Positions 52,413 to 61,428 of a stretch of DNA of 64,000 bases are shown here, piece after piece (position 1 is the first letter of the stretch; each line of letters starts with the position of its first letter). This stretch comes from Acidimicrobiia bacterium (GTDB lineage Bacteria; Actinomycetota; Acidimicrobiia; Acidimicrobiales; Poriferisodalaceae): contig DUBN01000068.1 in NCBI GenBank assembly GCA_012960315.1, positions 178,592 through 242,591 on the forward strand, in the 5' to 3' direction. The notes under the pieces are model-generated. The model had not been told where the DNA came from. It saw only the letters and a list, made by a program, of their open reading frames with translations, and ran no database searches. The translations under genes were made by a program, and so were the position numbers.

Positions 52413-53825
52413 CTATTCTTCGCGCGCCCAGAGTTGGTCGGTTAATCGGCCGCAATGTCCCTGAATTACCTCTAACGCGTCACAGATCGTGTCTTCTCGA
52501 TAACGCTGCCCGACGATTTGAACTGCTGCTGGCCGATCTTCGACGAGATCCATAGCTATGACCCCGGCGGGCAGACCTAGGTAATTAATCCCCATGGAGT
52601 ATGCGGAAGCTTCGAGGAAGTCTTTGCAGGCATCGAAGCTTTGGAGGTCGTAGTCCCAATCGTAGAGACGGTTCATGTAGAACGGTGTAATCACCAGCGG
52701 GTGCTCAACCAAAAACAGATTCCAGTCGCGCATCATGCGAGTGCGGTCCCCGGAGCCCTGAATAAACCCATCTAAATCAAGCAGTTCGCCCATTTGAAAG
52801 AAGTATTCAAAGGTCGTCTTAATATCATCGCTTCCGTATTCGTCAACCTGTGGTTTAAGTGCCGTATTCATTTCGGTAGTTAATGTTCGGAACCAATCTC
52901 TAAAAGGCTCCTGAATTGATGGCGTTTCAACTTCAACCACGCGATACCCAGCGTCAACCAAAGCTTCTGCCGCCCGATCTATCAGTTCGAGAATTCCGTC
53001 GTGTATTGGGTACCCACAGGGATCCTTTGTCACCGCAACTGAAATTGGTTCAGAGAACGAAGGCCCTCTCCATGGGATTGGGGGGCAAAGAGGATCGCGT
53101 GCGTCGGGCCTAATCATGGCTTCGGTGGCAAGCGATAGATCGCTCGCGTCGCGAGCCATAATGCCTTGCACCGACATCACTTGAGATAAAGGGCCGCGTT
53201 CTGCTTGAGCAGTTGAGTTAAATACAGGGACTCGGTTGCTCGTAGGTTTCACTGTTGTGATGCCGTTGGCCAGCGCGGGATATCTAAGTGACCCGCCGAT
53301 GTCGTTTCCGTGGTGTAACGGCCCGAAGCCTGCAGCCGCGGCAGATCCACCCCCACCTGAAGACCCGCCTGGAGAGGCATCTTCATCCCAAGGGTTATAG
53401 GTGCGCCCCCTCAGCGGGTTCACCGTCGTCCCGCGCATGGAAAACTCGGGGACGTTTGTGCGTCCAACGATGATTGCACCCGCATGGCGGAGATTACGGA
53501 CGAGCGGAGCGTCCTCTGATGCAATCAGATCTGCAAACGCGGGAACACCGTTCGGAGTCGCCTGACCGGCGACGTCAGTGTTTTCCTTGATCGTTACAGG
53601 TACGCCGTGCAAGGGACCTAGTGGGGATCCATCTGCCAACGCAGCGTCGGCCTCGGCGGCAGCCACCAGCGCCTGCTCAGGGAATTCAACGGTAATCGCG
53701 TTTAGCTCCGGATTTTTTTCTGCAATTCGGCCTAAAACTGCTTCGACAACCTCCGTTGCCGAGAAATCTTTCTTTTGAATTCCCTGGGCGATTTCTCGTG
53801 CACTTAAGCGCCATAACTGACTCAT
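52413..53825 (-). CDS. Amidase-signature family hydrolase
   Basis: Serine amidase of 470 residues with the Ser-cisSer-Lys triad: lysine in VTIKENTDVAG, cis-serine in SPGGSSGGGGSAAAAG and nucleophile in GNDIGGSLRYPA. The family spans amide, urea and ester substrates; this one is closest in layout to bacterial general amidases and no GatA-specific context (gatB, gatC) is present. ATG 53825 has AGGAG six bases upstream. It lies eight bases after the isomerase gene, so the two form an operon. Confidence 0.9.
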   Translation of the reverse strand: MSQLWRLSAREIAQGIQKKDFSATEVVEAVLGRIAEKNPELNAITVEFPEQALVAAAEADAALADGSPLGPLHGVPVTIKENTDVAGQATPNGVPAFADLIASEDAPLVRNLRHAGAIIVGRTNVPEFSMRGTTVNPLRGRTYNPWDEDASPGGSSGGGGSAAAAGFGPLHHGNDIGGSLRYPALANGITTVKPTSNRVPVFNSTAQAERGPLSQVMSVQGIMARDASDLSLATEAMIRPDARDPLCPPIPWRGPSFSEPISVAVTKDPCGYPIHDGILELIDRAAEALVDAGYRVVEVETPSIQEPFRDWFRTLTTEMNTALKPQVDEYGSDDIKTTFEYFFQMGELLDLDGFIQGSGDRTRMMRDWNLFLVEHPLVITPFYMNRLYDWDYDLQSFDACKDFLEASAYSMGINYLGLPAGVIAMDLVEDRPAAVQIVGQRYREDTICDALEVIQGHCGRLTDQLWAREE

Positions 53826-53833
53826 TTTGTCTC

Positions 53834-54679
53834 CTAAAGTCCATCTCGAAGCGGACGGTGATCCGGGAATTCGGCATCTCGATTCTCGGTGCCAGCAGTA
53901 AAGGCTTCGGCCATGTCGTCGGTATCAAACATGGCTGCATTCCAAGTCGCAATGTATTCAAGTCCGTCGGCGACAGAATGATCGCGACCGTAGTTAAGCG
54001 TTTGTTTGGTTCCCCAGATAGCCATGGGGCTCTTGGATGCGATTAGGTCGGCTGTTTCGAACACCGCAGCGAGCATCTGGTCGTGATCGGCGTATATTTC
54101 GTTTACGAAACCACGTTCTTTGGCCTCGACTGCGGCCATGTTGCGTCCTGTATAGGCGAGCTCTCGAACAACACCTTCTGGCACCAGCTTTGGCATTCTT
54201 TGAAGGGTTCCGACGTCTGCTGTCATGCCGATGTTGATCTCGTGGATGCAGAAGAAGGCATCCTCGGTCGCATATCGCAGGTCCGTAGCGGAAACCATAT
54301 CGATTCCTCCGCCAATGCACGCACCTTGGATAGCCGTCAAGACAGGAAGACGACTTTCTTCCAAACAGTTGAATGTGCGCTGCAGCTTTAACGCAGTCGA
54401 ACGAAAAGCTGCTCGTTGACGGCTGCCGTGTTTCGAGTGTTCTTGTCCGCTCACTTTGAAGATTCCGGCGAAAACGCTTAAGTCCATTCCAGAGCAAAAG
54501 TGTCTCCCTTCCGCAGAAAGAACGATGACTCTCGCGTCACCGTCAGCTGACAGCTGATCAATAATTTCTGGTAGTTCTTGCCAAAATTCAGGAATCATCG
54601 AGTTTGCGCGCTCAGGTCGAGTCATCCGTACATGCGCTACGTGATCGCTGGTTTCAACGTTGAAGCAGGTATAAGTCAC
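53834..54679 (-). CDS. Enoyl-CoA hydratase/isomerase family, dienoyl-CoA-isomerase-like
   Basis: Crotonase-fold enzyme of 281 residues. The oxyanion-hole segments are FCSGMDLSVF and IQGACIGGGIDMVSATDLRY. The active-site stretch HEINIGMTADVGTLQRMPKL closely follows the eukaryotic delta-3,5-delta-2,4-dienoyl-CoA isomerase (ECH1) pattern, including the aspartate after ADVGTLQR-type context, rather than a hydratase with two glutamates. GTG 54679 has a leaderless-type TAGGGT six bases upstream. It probably serves unsaturated fatty-acid degradation, although no other beta-oxidation gene is present. Confidence 0.85.
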   Translation of the reverse strand: MTYTCFNVETSDHVAHVRMTRPERANSMIPEFWQELPEIIDQLSADGDARVIVLSAEGRHFCSGMDLSVFAGIFKVSGQEHSKHGSRQRAAFRSTALKLQRTFNCLEESRLPVLTAIQGACIGGGIDMVSATDLRYATEDAFFCIHEINIGMTADVGTLQRMPKLVPEGVVRELAYTGRNMAAVEAKERGFVNEIYADHDQMLAAVFETADLIASKSPMAIWGTKQTLNYGRDHSVADGLEYIATWNAAMFDTDDMAEAFTAGTENRDAEFPDHRPLRDGL

Positions 54680-54691
54680 ATAGCGACCCTA
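54680..54691 (-). promoter_or_regulatory. Candidate leaderless promoter of the isomerase-amidase operon
   Basis: On the minus strand TAGGGT (54691-54686) lies six bases before the GTG at 54679. Confidence 0.4.
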
Positions 54692-54737
54692 GATCGCAGA
54701 CGAGGATCATGCGACCTCTGGAAAACTGTGACGTGGG

Positions 54738-55142
54738 TCAGCCCGACAACGCAACGCCCAGCACCAAGGCCGCCAGTGAGGCGAGAAGTGCTAGTCCCGC
54801 ACTGGCACCCCGTATCGATGCCTTATCGGTGGTTTGATGCAGCCAAGCACCAAACCCGGAAAGTGCGACCAGGAGCATCTTGATTCCAAGTAACGCATTC
54901 CAGCTTGCTGTAGTGCTCGGCAGAGACACCATGTTCCAAATTCCGGTAAAAACGGCAAGTCCGAAAAATGGCCAGGCAATACGCCCGAACGCTTTGGCGA
55001 TACTTGGTAGTGCTTCGGGATGCGAACGACGAAGAGCGGGGACTAGAGCGCCAACGACAATTTGTCCTCCGACCCAAACGCAAATAGCTACGACGTGAAG
55101 CAAAACGCGAACGGTTTCGACGTCAAATGAAACATCGCGCAT
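54738..55142 (-). CDS. Small integral membrane protein (CopD/DUF2269-like)
   Basis: A 134-residue protein with four predicted helices. It begins VRVLLHVVAICVWVGGQIV, a pattern shared with CopD-type copper resistance and DUF2269 proteins, in which a histidine lies in the first helix. I would not infer copper transport. ATG 55142 has GGGAGG five bases upstream on the minus strand; a longer in-frame start at 55277 lacks conservation. It lies between the two hydrolase genes of the minus-strand region. Confidence 0.7.
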   Translation of the reverse strand: MRDVSFDVETVRVLLHVVAICVWVGGQIVVGALVPALRRSHPEALPSIAKAFGRIAWPFFGLAVFTGIWNMVSLPSTTASWNALLGIKMLLVALSGFGAWLHQTTDKASIRGASAGLALLASLAALVLGVALSG

Positions 55143-55209
55143 GATGACCTCCCGTGTTTCACGGGTTCGTGTAGCCCGCGTATCAGATCTTAGAAGACAG
55201 ATACTTGGA

Positions 55210-56367
55210 TCAGGACCTAAGAAGACTTGCCATATTGTCGGCATAAAACTTTTCAAGTACGTCTTCTGACATCCCATCTAGAGAAGCTTCAAATCTTCCT
55301 AGCGGGTTCCTCCCGCCCTCGATATGGGGGTAGTCGGAAGAAAACATATAAAGGTCAGGGTTTGACTCTCGGATCATCGCCCCGACATCTTCGAACGGGT
55401 ACGGGGTGAACGCCATCTGGCGCGTGATTAGTTCTGAAGGCGCTGAACTTAAGGCACCAAGGTCTGGTTCTGAACGCTTCCAGATTTGCGCCACGAGGTC
55501 TAAGCGGCGAAGAAGCGAGGGCACCCAGCCGGCACCTAGCTCGATAACTCCTCCACGAAGTTCAGGGTGCCGTTCGAGGACACCGTCCAAGACCAATGCA
55601 CCAACAAAGGTTTCTGCTGCGTGGTGCAACGCGATCATGTCTTTTCCACGCACGTTTTCGCCACCCCCTAACCAGTCAGTTGGCACTGGTCTGCCGGTGT
55701 CCATCCACTCGGGTTTGATCTGGAGGGGGTTACCTCCGACGTGGAGCAGAAACGGAATTTTGGCCTCGGCCATTCGGGCCCACACGGGATCAAGGTCGTT
55801 GTGTCCCGGTGACCTTCCTCCCGCCGGGCGGTGGGGGACCCAGATGGCTCCGAGGCCGAGTGAAATAGCAAATTCCAGTTCGTTCAAGCTGGCCGCTGGG
55901 TCGTCTAGGGGAAGCAGAGCCACTCCGATGAGGCGAGAATCGTCTGAGCAGAACTCAGCCATCGCTCTGTTATGTGCGCGAGTAGTGCCGTAACGAACAT
56001 CCAGATCTGATGTGGGATCGAAAGCTATAGGCGCGCTGAAAGTAGAGAAAACAAATTGCTGCTGGAATCCGAGTAGATCGAGAGCTGTGCCGCGTTCGTG
56101 TTTATTGAATGCCCCGAGAGCGAAATATCCCTTCGGCCCAGCAATCAGATCGTCGCCGAGAGCAACGAGCTCAGCGACTTTCTCTGGGGAATGTGCACCT
56201 GTACGTGCTGCTTCTTGCCAGGAATCACTGCTTCTTGCGCCAGCGTCCAAGTCAATTTGTGGGATGCGATCGCGCACTCCGGGGTCCGCGTGAGCCGAGA
56301 GGAAATCAGGTAACTCCATAAGGTGACTGTCGGCGTCTAAGTATGTGCGTTCTCGTGCGTAGGCCAT
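55210..56367 (-). CDS. Amidohydrolase-2 family hydrolase (ACMSD-like)
   Basis: TIM-barrel enzyme of 385 residues related to the aminocarboxymuconate-semialdehyde decarboxylase branch. Motifs include YLDADSHLMELPDFL at the start, IWVPHRPAGGRSPGHNDLDP, FLLHVGGNPL, IALHHAAETFVGALVLDGV and the metal aspartate region FSSDYPHIEGGRNPLGRFE, a typical ending for this branch. ATG 56367 has TACCTT six bases upstream; a longer in-frame start at 56481 would run into the divergent mog gene. The substrate is unknown. Confidence 0.83.
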   Translation of the reverse strand: MAYARERTYLDADSHLMELPDFLSAHADPGVRDRIPQIDLDAGARSSDSWQEAARTGAHSPEKVAELVALGDDLIAGPKGYFALGAFNKHERGTALDLLGFQQQFVFSTFSAPIAFDPTSDLDVRYGTTRAHNRAMAEFCSDDSRLIGVALLPLDDPAASLNELEFAISLGLGAIWVPHRPAGGRSPGHNDLDPVWARMAEAKIPFLLHVGGNPLQIKPEWMDTGRPVPTDWLGGGENVRGKDMIALHHAAETFVGALVLDGVLERHPELRGGVIELGAGWVPSLLRRLDLVAQIWKRSEPDLGALSSAPSELITRQMAFTPYPFEDVGAMIRESNPDLYMFSSDYPHIEGGRNPLGRFEASLDGMSEDVLEKFYADNMASLLRS

Positions 56368-56430
56368 GTCATGAAGGTAGTTGCCGGTTGCACCCGGATG
56401 CTTAAGAAGCCTTGGAGGTAGTCTCCGGAT
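56368..56430. promoter_or_regulatory. Divergent promoter region between hydrolase and mog genes
   Basis: Two leaderless-type boxes point outward. On the minus strand TACCTT (56379-56374) is six bases from the hydrolase ATG at 56367. On the plus strand TAGTCT (56419-56424) is six bases from ATG 56431. GGAGG at 56414-56418 is too far from the mog start to be its ribosome-binding site. Confidence 0.45.
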
Positions 56431-56961
56431 ATGGCTCACCGCGAAAATACTGACGAGTCTTCGAGTGACTCTGATGAACATCTCGTTTCCGAGAATATGT
56501 TGTTAGCCAAGGTGCTGACGGTTTCAGATGGTGTGATGAGCGGCTCGCGTGAGGACAAAAGCGGTGAAGCACTGGTTTTGAGTCTCTCGGCTAATGGTTT
56601 CAATGTGGTGGAGCATCGCGCTGTCGCTGACGGGGTTGAGAGTGTTGCGACATGTCTTTCTGAAATGACCAAAGACTTCGCGGGGGTGATCATCACTACT
56701 GGCGGCACCGGATTCACCGAACGTGACCTCACTCCCGAGGGAACTCTGCAAGTGCTCGAAAGACAGGCGCCAGGTATCGCCGAAGCCATGAGGTTAGTTA
56801 ATCCTCTGGGGCGCCTATCTCGCGGAGTAGCGGGCATCGTCGGCAGGTCAATCATTCTTAACACCCCGGGCTCCACCGTTGGTTGTGTCGAGTGCTTCGA
56901 CGCTGTGGCCGATGTCATACCTCACGCGTTACGGCTCCTTCATGGCGAACGGTTGCATTAA
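56431..56961 (+). CDS. mog: Molybdopterin adenylyltransferase-like protein (MogA/MoaB)
   Basis: Adenylates molybdopterin before metal insertion, or belongs to the related MoaB group. In 176 residues there is an acidic N-terminal extension, LTVSDGVMSGSREDKSGEAL, the nucleotide-binding IITTGGTGFTERDLTPEGT, and LNTPGSTVGCVE. No other molybdenum-cofactor gene is in the window. The stop is two bases from ribD, so it may be cotranscribed with the riboflavin genes. Confidence 0.87.
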   Translation: MAHRENTDESSSDSDEHLVSENMLLAKVLTVSDGVMSGSREDKSGEALVLSLSANGFNVVEHRAVADGVESVATCLSEMTKDFAGVIITTGGTGFTERDLTPEGTLQVLERQAPGIAEAMRLVNPLGRLSRGVAGIVGRSIILNTPGSTVGCVECFDAVADVIPHALRLLHGERLH

Positions 56962-56963
56962 CA

Positions 56964-57968
56964 ATGGCGACTTCTTCACATCCCACCGATGAGGCCCTGA
57001 TGGACAGGGCTATGGCGAACGCGAATTCTGTTCGAGGAACCACAGCACCGAACCCTTGGGTAGGTGCGGTCATTCTCAGCAAAGATGGAGAAGTATTTGA
57101 TGGCGCAACTCGTCCTGTAGGGGGCGCGCACGCAGAACGGAGTGCTCTTGAAGCGGCTGGCCAGGCGGCGCATGGAGCAACACTTGCTACGACACTCGAA
57201 CCGTGTTGTCACACTGGTCGAACAGAACCCTGCGTTGATCACATAATTGAAGCTGGAGTTGTTCGCGTCCTGATAGGCGTAAGTGATCCCGACCCTCAAG
57301 TTGCAGGCGGTGGCATAAATGCTTTACGCGATTCAGGAATCGAAGTAGTTGAGGGAGTGCGAGGGCCCTCGGTCACGGCTCAACTCGATCCCTATCTGCA
57401 TCATCGGCGCACAGGCAGACCTTGGGTGGTGCTAAAGATGGCACTTACCCTTGATGGCCGAACGGCTGCACCTGATGGTTCGTCTCAATGGATAACCAGT
57501 GAAGAAGCCCGACTTGATGGCCACGCTTTAAGAGCTCGATGCGACGCGATTTTGGTGGGAGCCGGAACTGTGAGATCCGACGACCCTTCGCTCACCGTAC
57601 GCGGCGTCCCAGGAACTGACCCGCAGCGGATTGTCTTAGGTCAAATCCCCGCTGATGCGGCAGTTCACCCCTGCTGGGAGATGCACGGCGAGTTGGAAAT
57701 ACTGCTCGAACAGATGGGGGAGGCGGGAGTTGTGGATCTTTTGGTTGAAGGTGGAGCCAACGTCGCTGCGGAGTTCCACCGCAAAGGAATAGTTAACGAA
57801 TACGTCCTGTACGTAGCTCCAGCGCTTATGGGTGGCGACGACGGACGACCCCTGTTCTCCGACTCAGGTTCTGCGACAATGTCTGACCTATGGCGCGGTG
57901 AACTTCGCGATATTCGCAAAGTGGGAGTTGACCTTCGGATAGAAGTTCGACCAATAAAAGGAGACTGA
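56964..57968 (+). CDS. ribD: Bifunctional riboflavin deaminase/reductase RibD
   Basis: Second and third steps of riboflavin synthesis. The N-terminal deaminase has the zinc ligands in GGAHAERSAL and TLEPCCHTGRTEPCVDHII. The C-terminal reductase has LKMALTLDGRTAAPDGSSQW and VEGGANVAAEFHRKGIVNE. At 334 residues it is a little short of the usual 360. ATG 56964 follows the mog stop by two bases; earlier in-frame starts lie inside mog. Overlaps ribE by one base (TGATG). Confidence 0.93.
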   Translation: MATSSHPTDEALMDRAMANANSVRGTTAPNPWVGAVILSKDGEVFDGATRPVGGAHAERSALEAAGQAAHGATLATTLEPCCHTGRTEPCVDHIIEAGVVRVLIGVSDPDPQVAGGGINALRDSGIEVVEGVRGPSVTAQLDPYLHHRRTGRPWVVLKMALTLDGRTAAPDGSSQWITSEEARLDGHALRARCDAILVGAGTVRSDDPSLTVRGVPGTDPQRIVLGQIPADAAVHPCWEMHGELEILLEQMGEAGVVDLLVEGGANVAAEFHRKGIVNEYVLYVAPALMGGDDGRPLFSDSGSATMSDLWRGELRDIRKVGVDLRIEVRPIKGD

Positions 57969-58543
57969 TGTTTACGGGACTGATCGAGGAGCTTGGCTCT
58001 TTCGTAAGCAGTGACGGCGAACGATTTCGATTTGCCGCAAATCAGGTTCTCGAAGAGACCACTGTCGATGATTCGATAGCGGTCAATGGTTGCTGTCTAA
58101 CAGTTGTGGCGTTGGGAGAAGACTGGTGGGAAGCTGACGTCGTAGCTGAAACCGTCCAACGAACTTCGCTTGGCCAGCTAACTCCTGGAAATCCAGTCAA
58201 TTTCGAACGAGCAGTGAGATATTCCGACCGTTTGGGTGGTCATATGGTCCAAGGCCACGTAGATGGCATTGGAACTGTGGTCACACCCGGCCCGGATTTG
58301 CGGATTCGAACACCGGAAGGATTAGATAAGTACCTAGTGGAAAAAGGCTCCGTTACGGTTGACGGAGTTAGCTTGACTTGCTTCGATGTGAACGAAAACT
58401 GCTTTTCGGTGGCGCTTATTCCACACACTCTCGCTGTCACGACTCTGGGATCGTACTTAGTGGGCGATAGCGTAAACCTAGAAGTTGACGTAATCGCCAA
58501 GTATGTGGAGCGGCTCCTGGCGCCCCACAATGGAGATAACTAG
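57968..58543 (+). CDS. ribE: Riboflavin synthase alpha subunit
   Basis: Dismutates two molecules of dimethyl-ribityllumazine to riboflavin. The 191-residue protein is the duplicated beta-barrel of the family: first repeat MFTGLIEELG to IAVNGCCLTVV, then GGHMVQGHVDGIG and the second repeat with KGSVTVDGVSLTCFDV. The final segment is basic. It is coupled to ribD through the shared base at 57968. ribBA follows after 27 bases; ribH, the gene for the preceding enzyme, is not in the window. Confidence 0.95.
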   Translation: MFTGLIEELGSFVSSDGERFRFAANQVLEETTVDDSIAVNGCCLTVVALGEDWWEADVVAETVQRTSLGQLTPGNPVNFERAVRYSDRLGGHMVQGHVDGIGTVVTPGPDLRIRTPEGLDKYLVEKGSVTVDGVSLTCFDVNENCFSVALIPHTLAVTTLGSYLVGDSVNLEVDVIAKYVERLLAPHNGDN

Positions 58544-58570
58544 TCACTATGCCTGGGAAAATTCACAACG

Positions 58571-59836
58571 ATGAATAAGTCGAACTCAAGGAACCAGATG
58601 TCGGGCGATCCCGAATCACCGCTCGCCGCGGTTGAAGATGCGATCGCCGCGGTCGGACGTGGCGAAATCGTGGTCGTTGTCGATGACGAGGATCGGGAGA
58701 ACGAAGGTGACCTCATCATGGCGGCGGAACACGCGACGCCAGAAGACATCGCGTTTTTCGTTCGCTACACCTCGGGAGTTCTGTGCGCTCCGATGACGGG
58801 GGAGCGCTTAACTGAGCTAGCGCTACCGCTGATGGTTGCTGTCAACACTGAGCCGATGCGGACCGCGTACACCATCACTGTGGATGCCGCTGAGGGCACC
58901 ACTACTGGTATTTCTGCGTCTGACCGCTCACGCACTCTGAATTTGCTGTCCTCGCCCGACAGCGAGCCGCACGATTTTGTACGACCGGGCCACGTTCTAC
59001 CTCTCCGGTACCGGCCTGGTGGAGTCCTCAAGAGAGCTGGACATACCGAAGCGGCAGTCGATCTCTCTCGCCTGGCTGGATGTGAGCCAGCGGGAGTTCT
59101 TGCGGAAGTTGTCAATGACGACGGCTCTATGGCCCGATTACCTCAGCTAATAAAATTTTGCGAAGAACATGACCTGTTGCTCATATCGATCGCCGATTTG
59201 ATTCGTTACAGACGAGCAAATGAACGACTCGTCGACCCAGTAGCGCAGGCGCGCATTCCAACTATCTACGGAGAATTCACAGGGCATGTTTACCGCGACT
59301 TTGATGGTACGGAACACCTTGCGCTGGTCTACGGGCAGATCATGGGCTCAGAGCCCATATTGGTTCGGGTCCATAGTGAATGTTTGACAGGAGACATCCT
59401 GGCTTCCATGCGCTGCGATTGCGGTGGTCAGTTACATACAGCTCTTGAAGCCATCGCCAAGGAGCAGGCCGGCGTTCTTGTTTATCTTCGCGGGCATGAA
59501 GGTCGAGGCATCGGAATTGGACACAAGATAGCGGCATATTCGCTACAAGACGAAGGGCGCGACACCGTTGATGCGAACTTGGAGCTTGGGTTGCCGGTCG
59601 ACAGTCGCGAATACGGCATCGGCGCTCAAATTCTTGTTGAACTTGGGGTAACCAAAATGCGCCTCATGACTAACAACCCTGACAAGATTGGCGGACTTGG
59701 CGGTTACGGCCTCGAAATTGTTGAACGCGTTCCAACTACCACTGGCGCCAATCCAGAAAACTTGGCCTATCTCCGAACAAAACAAATGCGGTTGGGGCAT
59801 CTCATCGACGGCCTCGACGACATTGTTGTTGATTGA
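58571..59836 (+). CDS. ribBA: Bifunctional DHBP synthase / GTP cyclohydrolase II
   Basis: Makes both starting intermediates of riboflavin. The RibB half has [50 protein letters not shown] and the conserved [14 protein letters not shown]. The RibA half has the zinc cysteines of [37 protein letters not shown] and [14 protein letters not shown]. At 421 residues both domains look intact. ATG 58571 is 27 bases after ribE. Confidence 0.96.
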   Translation: MNKSNSRNQMSGDPESPLAAVEDAIAAVGRGEIVVVVDDEDRENEGDLIMAAEHATPEDIAFFVRYTSGVLCAPMTGERLTELALPLMVAVNTEPMRTAYTITVDAAEGTTTGISASDRSRTLNLLSSPDSEPHDFVRPGHVLPLRYRPGGVLKRAGHTEAAVDLSRLAGCEPAGVLAEVVNDDGSMARLPQLIKFCEEHDLLLISIADLIRYRRANERLVDPVAQARIPTIYGEFTGHVYRDFDGTEHLALVYGQIMGSEPILVRVHSECLTGDILASMRCDCGGQLHTALEAIAKEQAGVLVYLRGHEGRGIGIGHKIAAYSLQDEGRDTVDANLELGLPVDSREYGIGAQILVELGVTKMRLMTNNPDKIGGLGGYGLEIVERVPTTTGANPENLAYLRTKQMRLGHLIDGLDDIVVD

Positions 59837-59924
59837 CCGAAAACGCCTTCACCCTTGAAGTCATGTGGTCATTGTAGAAATCCCCGAATTACAAATTGAC
59901 CATGGGTTCGTCTGTCCCGAACGG

Positions 59925-59937
59925 TACGGTCAACAAC
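59925..59937 (+). promoter_or_regulatory. Candidate leaderless promoter of hisG
   Basis: TACGGT at 59925-59930 lies seven bases before ATG 59938. An upstream TTGACC (59896-59901) is too far (23 bases) to be a normal -35. Confidence 0.5.
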
Positions 59938-60813
59938 ATGCTGAAACTCGTGCTTCCGAAGGGCTCTCTCGAAACAGCGACAATGCAGCTGTTCCATGAC
60001 GCTGACCTGACTGTGCGTAGAAGCAGCGAAGTTGACTACCGAGCGACCATTGATGATCCTCGCGTTAATGAGGTGAGGATCCTTCGTCCACAAGAAATCC
60101 CTACCTACGTGGCCGATGGGTTGTTTGACGTAGGCATCGCCGGCAGAGACTGGATTGAAGAAACTAGCAGCGACGTAGTCTCATTAGGGCAGATGAAATA
60201 TTCAAAAGCGACAGCTAGGCCGGTCAGAATCGTGTTAGCAGTCCCAGCCGACAGCGCCTATGAATCGATCACTGATCTACCCCAAGGTGTTCGAATCTCA
60301 AGCGAGTACCCCGAGCTAACGAACCGGCACTTCACAGCAGCGGGAATCGAAGCTGATATCCGACTTAGCTACGGCGCAACCGAAGCCAAAGCACCAGACA
60401 TAGTTGATGCAGTGGTTGATCTCACTGAAACCGGCAGCGCGCTCAAAGCAGCCGGGCTCAAAATAATTGACGAAATTTTGACCAGTTACACCGAGATTTT
60501 CGCGAACAGTCAATCCTATGCTGATCCCGAAAAACGCAAAGCTATGGAGCAAATCAAGACGCTTTTAGATGGAGTTTTAGACGCCCGCGGTCGAGTTCTG
60601 ATGAAGCTAAACGTTGGGGCCGCGCAACTAGACCAGGTGATAAGCGTTCTGCCTTCGATGAAGGCTCCCACTGTCAATGAGCTGTGGGGAGGAGGGGGTT
60701 TCGCCGTGGAGACCGTGGTAAATAAAGGCGATATCAACATCCTTATTCCTGAGCTTCTCGACCTTGGAGCAACCGACGTAATCGAGATCCCGATCTCTAA
60801 AATTGTGCCTTAG
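59938..60813 (+). CDS. hisG: ATP phosphoribosyltransferase, long form
   Basis: First enzyme of histidine synthesis. The 291-residue protein is the hexameric long form: catalytic domain with LKLVLPKGSLE, VGIAGRDWIEE and DIVDAVVDLTETGSALKAAG (the PRPP-binding region), and the C-terminal histidine-sensing domain from about residue 215, with MKAPTVNEL. ATG 59938 matches the family start and sits seven bases after a -10 box; ATG 59902 would add 12 residues. No hisZ is needed. It converges on the DUF1844 gene with a two-base gap. Confidence 0.94.
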   Translation: MLKLVLPKGSLETATMQLFHDADLTVRRSSEVDYRATIDDPRVNEVRILRPQEIPTYVADGLFDVGIAGRDWIEETSSDVVSLGQMKYSKATARPVRIVLAVPADSAYESITDLPQGVRISSEYPELTNRHFTAAGIEADIRLSYGATEAKAPDIVDAVVDLTETGSALKAAGLKIIDEILTSYTEIFANSQSYADPEKRKAMEQIKTLLDGVLDARGRVLMKLNVGAAQLDQVISVLPSMKAPTVNELWGGGGFAVETVVNKGDINILIPELLDLGATDVIEIPISKIVP

Positions 60814-60815
60814 AG

Positions 60816-61238
60816 CTAATCGCTTATTTCTTCGTCGGAGTCGCCAAGCACTTCATTTTGAACCTCAACGTAAGCAAGCCTGATCTGCTGCAGCGCCGCT
60901 GCCAAAGTCTGATGTTCAGAAAGTTGATCACCGAGCTGCTCCACCAAGACGCCCATAGCGTCAATCGGAAGACGAGCCTCGTCCAGGTTCGGTGGATCTA
61001 CGCGTAGGTGTAGAGCCGCTAATTCGAAGAGACCGATTACGTGGTTAGCGACGATTTGGCCGGCGGGCACAGACAGCAGCTGGTCCTGTGCTTCTCGAAG
61101 CTGTTGTTCCATGGCAGCTGATGTCTCAGGATCAACGTCCGTTTCGCCGTTGAAATCAGGAACCGGGTTGGGGGGAGGCGCGTCACCTGAGTCTCTTGAG
61201 ATTTCGTGCTCGCCCGAAGGAGTCCAGAAACTGCTCAT
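60816..61238 (-). CDS. DUF1844 family protein
   Basis: A 140-residue protein with an acidic, proline-rich N-terminal half and a helical C-terminal domain (LLSVPAGQIVANHVIGLFEL, NLDEARLPIDAMGVLVEQL) that fits DUF1844. Streptomyces has a DUF1844 gene next to infC, and the same arrangement is seen here, but divergent. ATG 61238 has GAGAG upstream on the minus strand; the longer frame from 61298 is not conserved. The function is unknown. Confidence 0.8.
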   Translation of the reverse strand: MSSFWTPSGEHEISRDSGDAPPPNPVPDFNGETDVDPETSAAMEQQLREAQDQLLSVPAGQIVANHVIGLFELAALHLRVDPPNLDEARLPIDAMGVLVEQLGDQLSEHQTLAAALQQIRLAYVEVQNEVLGDSDEEISD

Positions 61239-61301
61239 ATGCTCTCTCTCATAGGTCAACGGCTCTAAGTTGCGGGGGTCTGCCTGTGCGAATAGCACCC
61301 T

Positions 61302-61315
61302 TATCCTGCTACCCT
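61302..61315 (+). promoter_or_regulatory. Candidate promoter of the infC operon
   Basis: TATCCT (61302-61307) and TACCCT (61310-61315) are -10-like. Use of either gives a leader of about 200 bases before infC. Confidence 0.35.
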
Positions 61316-61428
61316 ACGCCTTCAACAATAGATACAAGCGGGGTCTGCCCCCACCGTTCCACTGCGAGGTGCGATTCGGTCACTGTCGGTCTGTTCAGCA
61401 CCACAACTGCTGAGTAGCCGTTATGTGA

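Noticed and set aside
55150..55170. TGTTTCACGGG as half of a parS centromere site
   Set aside because: Only one half matches the ParB consensus; the second half is absent and no parA or parB is nearby.
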